Source of the DNA: JAMXLO01 sp041487355
GTDB taxonomy: Bacteria; Pseudomonadota; Alphaproteobacteria; Acetobacterales; Acetobacteraceae
NCBI GenBank assembly: GCA_041487355.1
Contig: JBGPND010000143.1
Location: forward strand, 1 to 13,408
DNA length: 13,408 nucleotides
Direction: 5' to 3'
This document shows positions 1 to 11,032 of this stretch, in pieces. The translations under genes were made by a program, and so were the position numbers. The notes under the pieces were generated by a model, which did no database searches, was not told where the DNA came from, and was given only the letters and a program-made list of their open reading frames with translations. Every line of letters starts with the position of its first letter. The stretch's first letter is position 1.

Positions 1-11
1 CCCTCCACGTC

Positions 12-34
12 ATGGCCGGGCTTGACCCGGCCAT
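12..34. repeat. REP-like palindrome ATGGCCGGG-N5-CCCGGCCAT
   Basis: This is a perfect inverted repeat with 9-bp arms around a 5-nt loop (CTTGA). The same palindrome recurs at 106-128, 154-176, 13320-13342 and 13368-13390, and a variant lies at 232-254. Loops are CTTGA/CTTGT or their complements TCAAG/ACAAG in all but one copy (ATTTA at 115-119). It is non-coding and lies in the stretch downstream of the uvrA stop. A single copy could form a stable RNA hairpin, but no T-run follows. Confidence 0.8.
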
Positions 35-54
35 CTATCGCGGCAGAGGTGCTT

Positions 55-224
55 ATACCAACCGCCCGAATCAATGACCCTTGGTCAGCGCTCGCTTTTA
101 CCGTCATGGCCGGGATTTACCCGGCCATCCGTCGTGGCACGGTGCCACCACTGATGGCCGGGACAAGCCCGGCCATGACGGCGAGGGAGCGGCGACAAGA
201 GTCAGCAGCAACGGCGGTTGGTAT
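55..224. mobile_element. MITE-like element with 12-bp terminal inverted repeats
   Basis: The sequence starts with ATACCAACCGCC (55-66) and ends with its exact reverse complement GGCGGTTGGTAT (213-224), giving a 170-bp unit too short to encode a transposase. Inside are two ATGGCCGGG palindromes (106-128 and 154-176) flanking a third one, GTGGCAC-G-GTGCCAC (134-148). Bases 88-226 recur as an inverted copy at 13270-13408, with 4 mismatches in 139 positions and no gap, which shows this is a dispersed mobile or repetitive unit. The two mapped right ends are both followed by TTA or TA, so a TA-type target is possible. The mobilising transposase is not in the window. A BIME-like composite of REP palindromes is the alternative reading. 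Confidence 0.65.
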
Positions 225-225
225 T

Positions 226-374
226 AAACGGATGCCCGGGTCAAGCCCGGGCATGAGGGGGGAGAGGACGTTCGCCTCTACCGAGGCCCTTATCCTGACG
301 CATATGGGGCTTGACCCGGCCATGACGATAAAGAAACGGCGAAGCGACGAGTCAACATCTTCGACGGTTGGTGT
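226..374. repeat. Right half of a diverged relative of the 55-224 element
   Basis: The end of this stretch (about 316-374) lines up with the end of the first element (about 171-224). Both run from a CGGCCATGACG block through CGGCGA and GAGTCA to a CGGTTGG terminus; here that terminus reads ACGGTTGGTGT (364-374). It also holds the palindrome ATGCCCGGG-TCAAG-CCCGGGCAT (232-254, perfect 9-bp arms) and a decayed palindrome around 304-323. The end lies 5 bp from the uvrA stop codon. No left end matching ATACCAACCGCC is visible for this copy. Confidence 0.4.
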
Positions 375-379
375 ACGCT

Positions 380-3226
<2,847 letters not shown>

Positions 3227-3238
<12 letters not shown>

Positions 3239-3311
3239 GCCGCTGGTCCTAGCTTGTTCTCGGGATGTTCCCGGTCTATATGGCAATTTTCCGGGGTATT
3301 GGAAAGGCCTG
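3227..3311. repeat. Copy A of the duplicated uvrA-ssb control region
   Basis: This block aligns with 5205-5288 in the same orientation. By my hand count about 63 of 85 positions match, with one gap, and weaker similarity (a TAGGAT-GGC block) continues to about 3335. The match includes the SOS box, the GGCCATGCC around the uvrA start codon and the GGAAAGGCCTG segment. Homology begins at about uvrA codon 4. This is the copy that now serves uvrA. Confidence 0.75.
3256..3270. promoter_or_regulatory. LexA/SOS box upstream of uvrA
   Basis: The sequence reads GTTC-TCGGGAT-GTTC, an exact GTTC-N7-GTTC direct repeat, the known alphaproteobacterial LexA site. It lies 18-32 nt upstream of the uvrA ATG. 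It is just downstream of a candidate minus-strand promoter (-35 TTCCAA at 3304-3299, 18-bp spacer, -10 TATAGA at 3280-3275), so bound LexA would cover the start of transcription. On the plus strand the box also overlaps a possible promoter towards the oxidoreductase gene (TTGTTC at 3255-3260, N16, TATATG at 3277-3282). Confidence 0.88.
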
Positions 3312-3370
3312 TCGCCACCTGACGTGTAGGATAGGCTGACGAGCCTGCAAGAGAAAGACGCGGGCCACGG

Positions 3371-5207
3371 ATGAACAAGCGAAGCCTGCTCACGCAGGTA
3401 GCATCATTAGCCTTGCTGCCGATTCTCTGGCCACTTCCGGCAAGGCATGCGCGCGCGACAGGAGCGCCGGCCAGCCTGCCGGCTCGCCGCGTGCGACCCT
3501 CCGATCCGGCATGGCCGAGTGAAGCAAGCTGGGACAAGCTGAACCGGGACGTGGGCGGCCGCCTGATCAATGTGCAGTCCCCGCTCGCCGGCTGTGCCGC
3601 CGCACCCGACAGCGCCACCTGCCAGGCGGTGATCAAGGATCTGCAGAACCCATATTTCATCGGCGATCACCCTGGTGCGACGCAGACCTCCGGCTGGATC
3701 GACGCTTGGATGTCGGCGCCGAGCGCATATGCGGTCGCCGCCGAAACCACCGCCGACGTGGTCGCCGCCGTCAACTTCGCGCGTGAGAACCGGCTGCGGC
3801 TGGTCGTCAAAGGCGGTGGCCACAGCTACCAGGGCACCTCCAACGCCGCCGACTCGCTCTTGATCTGGACGCGGGCGATGAACCGCATCGTCCTGCACGA
3901 CGCATTCATTGGCCAGGGCTGCGCAGGAACGGTGGCGCCGCAACGGGCCGTCACGGTCGAAGCCGGTGCGATCTGGCTGCACGTCTACGACGCCGTGACG
4001 ACCAAGGCCGGCCGCTACGTGCAAGGCGGCGGGTGCGCCACGGTCGGTGTCGCGGGCCTGATCCAGAGCGGCGGGTTCGGCAGCTTCTCGAAGGCGTATG
4101 GCATGGCTGCGGCCGGCCTGTTGGAAGCCGAGATCGTCACCGCCGACGGCGCCGTGCTGATCGCCAACGCCTGCCGCCATCCGGACCTGTTCTGGGGCAT
4201 CAAAGGCGGTGGCGGCGGCAGCCTGGGTGTCGTCACCAGGTTGACGCTCCGGACGCACGAACTGCCCGCCTGGTTCGGCGCCGTGTATGTGACGATCAAG
4301 GCGGCGTCCGATGCCGCGTTCCGCCGTCTGGTCAGTCGGTTCATCGGATTTTACGCCACCAGCCTGTGCAATCCCCACTGGGGCGAGAGCGTGGCGCTTC
4401 GACCGAACAACAGCCTCGCTGTCTCGATGGTGTTCCAGGGACTGGACAGGCAGCAGGCGGAGGATGTCTGGCGGTCGTTCCTCGACTGGGTCGTCGGATC
4501 GCCGTTGGATTTCACCATCACCGCGGCCGCACGCATCGGCAGCCTGCCTGCCCGGCACTGGTGGGACGCCGACTATACTGCGGGAGCACGTACCCGCCGC
4601 GGTGGTAACCGATCACCGCCCGGGCGCGCCTGGCGGCAATGTGTGGTGGGCAGGCGATCAGAGCCAGGTCGGTGCCTTCTGGCACGGCTATCAATCCGCC
4701 TGGTTGCCCGCCTCGCTGTTGGAGCAGGATCAGCGGGACCGCGCCGTCGACGCCCTGTTCGCGGCGAGCCGGCACTGGAGCGTGGCCTTGCACTTCAACA
4801 AGGGTCTCGGCGGCGCCTCAGACGAAGCGGTGGCGGTCGCCCGGGATACCGCGACCAATCCGGCGGTGCTGACGGCGTTCGCCCTGGCGATCATTGCCGG
4901 CGCGGGTCCGCCGGCATATCCCGGCATCCAGGGCCACGAACCCGACCTGACGGCCGCGCGCAAGGATGCGGCCGCCATCGACAAGGCGATGGATGAGCTG
5001 CGCAAGCTGATGCCGGACGCGGGTTCATACGTGTCCGAGAGCAACTTTTTCGAGCGCGACTGGCAGCACGCCTTCTGGGGAGTGAACTATCCGCGCTTGC
5101 AGGCGGTGAAGGCGAAATACGACCCAGCCGGCCGGTTCTTCGTGCACCACGGCGTGGGCAGCGAGGCGTGGAGTGCCGACGGGCTCAACCGGTTGACCGG
5201 ACCCTGA
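3371..5207 (+). pseudogene. Secreted FAD-binding oxidoreductase (BBE-type), frameshifted
   Basis: It encodes a flavin-dependent oxidase of the PCMH/berberine-bridge family; the substrate cannot be told. The N-terminus (MNKRSLL, hydrophobic core, ARHARA) looks like a Sec signal peptide. The FAD domain follows: KGGGHSYQG, with His151 as the likely 8-alpha-histidyl site, then GGGCATVGVAGL, with Cys222 as the likely second covalent site, then IKGGGGGSLGVVTRL. The reading frame breaks after ...RHWWDADY: one extra base near 4577 (TAT-A-CTG) shifts the rest. Removing it restores LREHVPAAVV, HGYQSAWLPA and the C-terminal BBE motif NYPRLQAVKAKYDP, giving about 611 aa, a full-length enzyme. Everything else is intact, so this is either a young pseudogene or a sequencing error. 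It sits between uvrA and ssb, flanked by the duplicated control region. Its stop codon overlaps the first base of copy B. No strong ribosome binding site precedes the ATG. Confidence 0.85.
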
Positions 5208-5288
5208 GCAAGCCATGCCACAGCGCCGCACTTGTTCTCTGGATGTTCCTGGTGTAACTGTCAGTTTCCCGGGCACTGGGAAGGCCTG
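5205..5288. repeat. Copy B of the duplicated uvrA-ssb control region
   Basis: This is a direct repeat of 3227-3311, about three quarters identical by hand alignment. It begins at the stop codon of the oxidoreductase. It still carries a GCCATGCC that corresponds to the uvrA start codon on the minus strand; there it would read Met-Ala-Cys-Ser, against Met-Ala-Gly-Ser in uvrA. Homology is lost right after, so a vestige of the first uvrA codons is left here. This copy now serves ssb. Confidence 0.75.
5234..5248. promoter_or_regulatory. LexA/SOS box upstream of ssb
   Basis: GTTC-TCTGGAT-GTTC is an exact GTTC-N7-GTTC site whose spacer differs from the uvrA copy at one base. It overlaps a candidate ssb promoter: TTGTTC (5233-5238), N16, TAACTG (5255-5260). 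It lies 117 nt upstream of the ssb ATG. SOS control of ssb is known in several proteobacteria. Confidence 0.85.
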
Positions 5289-5344
5289 CTTAACCCAGGC
5301 CGTTTAGGATGGCAGCGTGCGGAGGCAGGGGCTAGATTGCCTCC
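5283..5344 (+). promoter_or_regulatory. ssb leader with two small hairpins
   Basis: If transcription starts near 5267, the ssb leader is about 100 nt. It can fold two stems: GGCCTG/CAGGCC (5283-5288 with 5296-5301, followed by GTTT) and GGAGGCA/TGCCTCC (5321-5327 with 5338-5344). The second ends 6 nt before the GAAGGA ribosome binding site (5351-5356). The function is unknown; a role in translation control is only a possibility. Confidence 0.3.
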
Positions 5345-5364
5345 CTTGGTGAAGGATTGAAGCG

Positions 5365-5871
5365 ATGGCGGGCAGCGTCAACAAGGTGATCCTGGTGGGC
5401 AACCTCGGCAAGGATCCGGAGATTCGAACTCTGCAGTCCGGCACGAAGATCGCCAACCTGTCGGTGGCGACCAGCGAGAGCTGGAACGACCGTCAGAGCG
5501 GCGAGCGGAAGGAACGCACCGAGTGGCACCGGGTGGTCATCTTCAACGAGCGCTTGGCCGATATTGCCGAGCGCTACCTGCGCAAGGGCCGCAAGGTCTA
5601 TCTGGAGGGTGCGTTGGAGACCCGGAAATACACCGACCAGTCGGGTCAGGAGAAATACACCACCGAAGTGGTGCTGCGGAATTTCCGCGGCGAACTGACG
5701 CTGCTGGACAGCGCGGGCGGCGGCGAAGGCGGCGGCGCGACCGAGGGCGGCTACCGCGCCGACCGCGCACCGGCGCAGCGCGCTCCTGCTGCTGCTGGTG
5801 CGGCACGCGGCGGCGGACCATCCTGGGAAGCCCCCAAGGGCGGCGATCTGGACGACGAAATTCCGTTCTGA
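5365..5871 (+). CDS. ssb: Single-stranded DNA-binding protein
   Basis: SSB coats single-stranded DNA as a tetramer in replication, recombination and repair. The 168-aa product starts MAGSVNKVILVGNLGKDPE and has a complete OB fold to about residue 115 (RTEWHRVVIFNERLADIAERY region, then KVYLEGALETRKY). A Gly/Ala/Arg-rich disordered linker follows, then the acidic tip DLDDEIPF that recruits partner proteins. Length and layout are normal. The ATG is preceded by GAAGGA with an 8-nt gap. It follows the frameshifted oxidoreductase but has its own SOS-type control region. A GC-rich stem (GGCGCGC 5900-5906 with GCGCGCC 5918-5924) lies about 30 nt after the stop; it lacks a T-run, so it is only a weak terminator candidate. 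Confidence 0.98.
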   Translation: MAGSVNKVILVGNLGKDPEIRTLQSGTKIANLSVATSESWNDRQSGERKERTEWHRVVIFNERLADIAERYLRKGRKVYLEGALETRKYTDQSGQEKYTTEVVLRNFRGELTLLDSAGGGEGGGATEGGYRADRAPAQRAPAAAGAARGGGPSWEAPKGGDLDDEIPF

Positions 5872-5935
5872 CGGCCAGATCAGCCCGAGCATCGCCGGCG
5901 GCGCGCCGCGCAATGCCGCGCGCCGACCCGGCATG

Positions 5936-5949
5936 TTGATCCACATCAA
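5936..5949. promoter_or_regulatory. FNR/FixK-type box, class II promoter spacing
   Basis: TTGAT-CCAC-ATCAA is a perfect match to the FNR/FixK/Anr consensus TTGAT-N4-ATCAA. A -10-like TATCGT lies at 5971-5976. This puts the predicted start near 5984, with the box centred about 41.5 bp upstream, the classic class II activator position. The target would be the lipoprotein gene at 6120, through a leader of about 135 nt. This suggests induction at low oxygen by a CRP/FNR-family regulator. Confidence 0.65.
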
Positions 5950-6039
5950 TGCATAGCGGCTGAGCCCGGCTATCGTTCTCACTTGAAAACGTAGGGAGCT
6001 TGCCGAGACGGCACGCGCGGTAAAGCGAACCGGCAGCGG

Positions 6040-6057
6040 GCAAGCAAGATTGCTTGC
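6040..6057. promoter_or_regulatory. Perfect 18-bp inverted repeat, operator or leader hairpin
   Basis: GCAAGCAA-GA-TTGCTTGC is a perfect inverted repeat with 8-bp arms and a 2-bp centre. It lies downstream of the predicted FNR-type promoter and 62 nt upstream of the preferred lipoprotein start. The short centre favours a dimer-binding operator over an RNA hairpin. The regulator is unknown. Confidence 0.4.
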
Positions 6058-6119
6058 GATGTCGAAGGATGAGCCCTTACGATCAGTCACCGAATACCAA
6101 CACCAGAGGGAAACGCGCG

Positions 6120-6782
6120 GTGGAACATCGTGGTTGGACTAGCGCCGGAGTGTCCGGCGTGGCTGTGCTGGGTCTCTTGCTTTCGGGATGCGCGCAGACG
6201 CCCATGGGGCCCACCGTGCAGGTCATGCCCGGGCCCGGGAAATCCTTCGAGGCTTTCCAATACGATCAGGCGTCCTGCAGGCAGTTCGCGGAGCAGTCGG
6301 TAGCCGGCCAGGCACAGAATGCCAATACGCGCGCAGTCGGCGCCGCGGCGATCACCACGGTGCTCGGCGCCGGGCTTGGCGCCGCGTTCGGCGGCGGCCG
6401 CGGCGCTGCGATCGGTGCGGCGAGCGGCGCCCTGGGCGGCGCGGGGATCGGCGCGATGTCGAGCTCCGGCGAGCAGTACAGCATCCAGCAGCAATACGAC
6501 AATGCCTTCGCGCAGTGCATGTATGCCAAGGGCGAGATGGTGCCCGGCTACGGCCCGATGATGGTCCAGTCGCCGCCGCCTCCGCCGTACGGGGCGGACA
6601 TGGACCTCACGCGCGCCGTGCAGGTGCAATTGATCCGCCTCGGCTATCTGCGCGGCGCCGCGGACGGGGTTTCCGGGCCGCAGACCGGTAACGCGATCAG
6701 CCAGTACGAGAGCGTGTCGGGGCTGCCGGTGGATGGGATTCCCTCGCCGCCGCTGCTGGCGAGGCTGCAAGCCACGCCGTAG
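6120..6782 (+). CDS. Lipoprotein: glycine zipper, peptidoglycan-binding domain
   Basis: This is a predicted envelope lipoprotein of about 220 aa. From the GTG at 6120 it starts with a lipoprotein signal peptide ending in lipobox LLSGC (Cys24, the predicted lipidated residue). A short Cys-containing segment follows, then a glycine zipper at about 74-111 (GAGLGAAFGGGRGAAIGAAS and on), typical of membrane-inserting or oligomerising proteins. Next come a YDNAFAQCMYAKG segment, a proline run and a C-terminal peptidoglycan-binding repeat (LTRAVQVQLIRLGYL...GPQTGNAI...LPVDG). I prefer GTG 6120 because AGAGGG lies 9 nt upstream and the signal peptide then has normal length. ATG 6069 and TTG 6054 are in frame, but they add a polar stretch before the signal and have poor ribosome binding sites. 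The likely role is anchoring or stabilising the envelope; no enzyme motif is seen. The FNR-type box upstream suggests oxygen-linked expression. Confidence 0.85.
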   Translation: MEHRGWTSAGVSGVAVLGLLLSGCAQTPMGPTVQVMPGPGKSFEAFQYDQASCRQFAEQSVAGQAQNANTRAVGAAAITTVLGAGLGAAFGGGRGAAIGAASGALGGAGIGAMSSSGEQYSIQQQYDNAFAQCMYAKGEMVPGYGPMMVQSPPPPPYGADMDLTRAVQVQLIRLGYLRGAADGVSGPQTGNAISQYESVSGLPVDGIPSPPLLARLQATP

Positions 6783-6803
6783 GGGGCGCCGATTTCACGA
6801 ACG

Positions 6804-6879
6804 GTGGTGGGTATCGCTGCGCTCCCCCCACCCTACCCCGACGTGTGTAGGGTGGGTGGAGCGCAGCGATACCCACCAC
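6804..6879. repeat. Long inverted repeat, 33-bp arms, 10-nt loop
   Basis: The arms 6804-6836 and 6847-6879 are complementary except for one C/T position (6826 with 6857). The sequence GGTGGGTATCGCTGCGCTCC and its complement is one I recognise as a widespread intergenic repeat in proteobacteria. Its forward translation GWVERSDTHH turns up in many spurious hypothetical proteins. It lies 21 bp after the lipoprotein stop and could end transcription as a very strong hairpin, though no T-run follows. The rest of the 224-nt gap before gyrA holds only a -10-like TATCTAAA near 6932. Confidence 0.8.
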
Positions 6880-7006
6880 TCGGATCAGGAAGGGCCGGGT
6901 TCCACCCCTCGCCATTGCGGCCGAATCAGCCTATCTAAAGGCGAATGATGCGGTGCAACGCCGGGCATCCCGACGCGCGCCGCCGAACCACTGAATCGAG
7001 CCCTTT

Positions 7007-9760
<2,754 letters not shown>

Positions 9761-10276
9761 ATGGCTGAGCCAGTGAAGAAGCTGCGTGTCGGTCTGTATC
9801 CCGGCACCTTCGACCCGGTCACCAACGGCCATCTCGACGTGATCGCCCGCGCGGCACGCCTGCTCGACAAGCTGGTGGTCGGCGTCGCGATCAATACCGG
9901 CAAGGGGCCGCTGTTCACCCTCGAGGAACGCGTCGAGCTGGTGAAGGCGGAGATCGAGCGGATCGCCACGCAGAACGGCATGGAGATCGAGGTGCTGCCG
10001 TTCGATACGCTGCTGATCGACTTCGCCCGCAAGGTCGGCGCATCGATGATCGTCCGCGGCCTGCGTGCGGTGTCCGATTTCGACTTTGAATTCCAGATGG
10101 CGGGCATGAACTACCGCATGGCGCCGGACGTCGAGACGGTGTTCCTGATGGCGAGCGAGCGGCATCAGTTCATCGCCTCACGCCTGGTGAAGGAGGTGGC
10201 GATGCTGGGCGGCGATATTTCCTCCTTCGTGCCACCGCTGACGCTGAAGCGCGTGTTGCAACGCATCCGCCGCTGA
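9761..10276 (+). CDS. coaD: Phosphopantetheine adenylyltransferase
   Basis: CoaD transfers AMP from ATP to 4'-phosphopantetheine to make dephospho-CoA, the next-to-last step of coenzyme A synthesis, in the cytoplasm. The 171-aa product has the nucleotidyltransferase motif GTFDPVTNGH (15-24, T/HxGH signature), VRGLRAVSDFDFEFQMAGMN and the ATP-site helix ASRLVKEVAMLGG followed by DISSFVP. Length is standard for bacterial CoaD. It starts on the base after the gyrA stop, so translation is probably coupled to gyrA. The gyrA-coaD pairing is, as far as I recall, common in alphaproteobacteria. Confidence 0.98.
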   Translation: MAEPVKKLRVGLYPGTFDPVTNGHLDVIARAARLLDKLVVGVAINTGKGPLFTLEERVELVKAEIERIATQNGMEIEVLPFDTLLIDFARKVGASMIVRGLRAVSDFDFEFQMAGMNYRMAPDVETVFLMASERHQFIASRLVKEVAMLGGDISSFVPPLTLKRVLQRIRR

Positions 10277-10297
10277 TCACCGGATCAAGTCCGGTGA
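10277..10297. repeat. Solitary REP-like palindrome between coaD and ppi
   Basis: TCACCGGA-TCAAG-TCCGGTGA is a perfect 8-bp stem with a 5-nt loop that begins right after the coaD stop codon. The loop TCAAG is the same as that of the palindrome at 232-254, so it probably belongs to the same broad REP-like family. It could protect the 3' end of the gyrA-coaD message or separate it from the next gene; there is no T-run for termination. Confidence 0.5.
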
Positions 10298-10330
10298 GAC
10301 CTACCACCACACGTTCCAAGGAGGGCGCCA

Positions 10331-10903
10331 ATGCAACGACGCACCCTGATCGCGGGCGCCGCGATCGCAACCCTGACATGGGGAGTTTCGATGAGCGACA
10401 CCGCATCAGCGCAGCCGAAGTCCGACCCGGAGAACACGCTTTACCTCGACCTCAAGCAAGGCCGCGTGGTGATCCAGATGTTTCCCGACATCGCGCCAAA
10501 GCATGTCGAGCGGATCAAGCAGCTCGCGCGCGAGGGGTTCTACGACAACACGCCGTTCCACCGGGTGATCGAGGGCTTCATGGCGCAGGGCGGCGACCCG
10601 ACCGGCACGGGGACGGGCGGTTCGAAGCTGCCGGATCTGCCGGCCGAGTTCTCCACCAAACGGCATTTCCTGCGCGGCATCTGCGCCATGGCGCGCACCT
10701 CGGACCCGAACAGTGCGAACAGCCAGTTCTTCATCATGCTCGCCCCGGCGCCGCATCTGGACGGGCAGTACACGATCTGGGGTCAGGTGACGCAGGGCAT
10801 GGAGCTGGTCGATCAGATCAAGCGCGGCAGCGGCTCCGGTGGCACCGTGCAGAACCCCGACCGCATCGTGCACCTGCGCGTGGCGGCCGACGTGAAGGGG
10901 TGA
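10331..10903 (+). CDS. Cyclophilin-type peptidyl-prolyl cis-trans isomerase
   Basis: It catalyses cis-trans isomerisation of X-Pro bonds during protein folding. The 190-aa product opens with QRRTLIAGAAIATL and a probable cleavage after ASA27, so it is likely exported; the Arg pair makes Tat export possible. The cyclophilin fold follows from about residue 36: NTLYLDLKQGRVVIQMFPD, FHRVIEGFMAQGGDP (catalytic Arg), NSQFFIML and YTIWGQVTQGM. The position of human CypA Trp121 appears to be His (PHLDG), as expected for a cyclosporin-insensitive bacterial enzyme. The start has AAGGAGGG 5 nt upstream. A second ATG at 10391 (MSDTASAQ) also has a good site and would give a cytosolic form. It is probably in the gyrA-coaD transcription unit or just downstream of it. 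ppiA or ppiB naming would depend on location. Confidence 0.93.
   Translation: MQRRTLIAGAAIATLTWGVSMSDTASAQPKSDPENTLYLDLKQGRVVIQMFPDIAPKHVERIKQLAREGFYDNTPFHRVIEGFMAQGGDPTGTGTGGSKLPDLPAEFSTKRHFLRGICAMARTSDPNSANSQFFIMLAPAPHLDGQYTIWGQVTQGMELVDQIKRGSGSGGTVQNPDRIVHLRVAADVKG
10380..10393 (+). promoter_or_regulatory. Internal ribosome binding site and alternative ppi start
   Basis: GGGGAG (10380-10385) lies 5 nt before an in-frame ATG (10391-10393). Starting here removes the first 20 residues, including the hydrophobic core of the signal peptide, and gives MSDTASAQPKSDPENTLYLD, which resembles the start of cytosolic cyclophilins in related bacteria. It is a candidate dual-start arrangement. Confidence 0.4.
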
Positions 10904-10915
10904 CGGGCCGGCGTA

Positions 10916-10944
10916 TTGACCGCCGGCGCGGCTTGGCGTTCTAA
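10916..10944 (+). promoter_or_regulatory. Promoter of the tRNA-Lys gene
   Basis: TTGACC (10916-10921), a 17-bp spacer and TTCTAA (10939-10944) form a good sigma-70-type promoter. It ends 11 bp before the mature tRNA, so the predicted 5' leader is only about 5 nt. A 7-bp stem (GCCGGCG 10907-10913 with CGCCGGC 10921-10927) overlaps the -35 and may be the end of the ppi transcript. Confidence 0.6.
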
Positions 10945-10955
10945 GGCGGGCGGGC

Positions 10956-11031
10956 GAGCCCGTAGCTCAGGTGGTAGAGCACGAGACTTTTAATCTTGTG
11001 GCCGTGGGTTCGAGTCCCACCGGGCTCACCA
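10956..11031 (+). tRNA. tRNA-Lys (anticodon TTT)
   Basis: This is a full cloverleaf. The acceptor stem is GAGCCCG (10956-10962) with CGGGCTC (11021-11027). The D arm contains AGCTCAGGTGGTAGAGC. The anticodon stem CGAGA/TCTTG surrounds loop CTTTTAA with anticodon TTT at 10989-10991. The T arm contains GGTTCGAGTCC. Discriminator A is at 11028 and an encoded CCA at 11029-11031. It reads AAA/AAG lysine codons. It is the last clearly conserved gene before the decayed region to its right. Confidence 0.97.
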
Positions 11032-11032
11032 A

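Noticed and set aside
3407..4558. A 383-codon minus-strand open frame opposite the oxidoreductase
   Set aside because: It is a shadow of the flavin oxidase reading frame, with no recognisable motif.
5900..5924. GC-rich stem after ssb as a Rho-independent terminator
   Set aside because: The stem is only 7 bp, with competing pairings in the loop and no T-run behind it.
6222..6240. CCCGGGCCCGGG dyad in the lipoprotein gene
   Set aside because: It falls inside a coding stretch and is explained by Pro/Gly codons; it lacks the ATGGCCGGG arm-loop plan.
6733..6948. A 71-codon open frame ending in GWVERSDTHH-type sequence
   Set aside because: It is a spurious frame through the 33-bp inverted repeat and the end of the lipoprotein gene; such tails recur widely because of the repeat itself.
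10907..10927. Stem GCCGGCG/CGCCGGC as the ppi terminator
   Set aside because: It is short, without a following T-run, and overlaps the -35 of the tRNA promoter. It is mentioned only as a possibility with that promoter.
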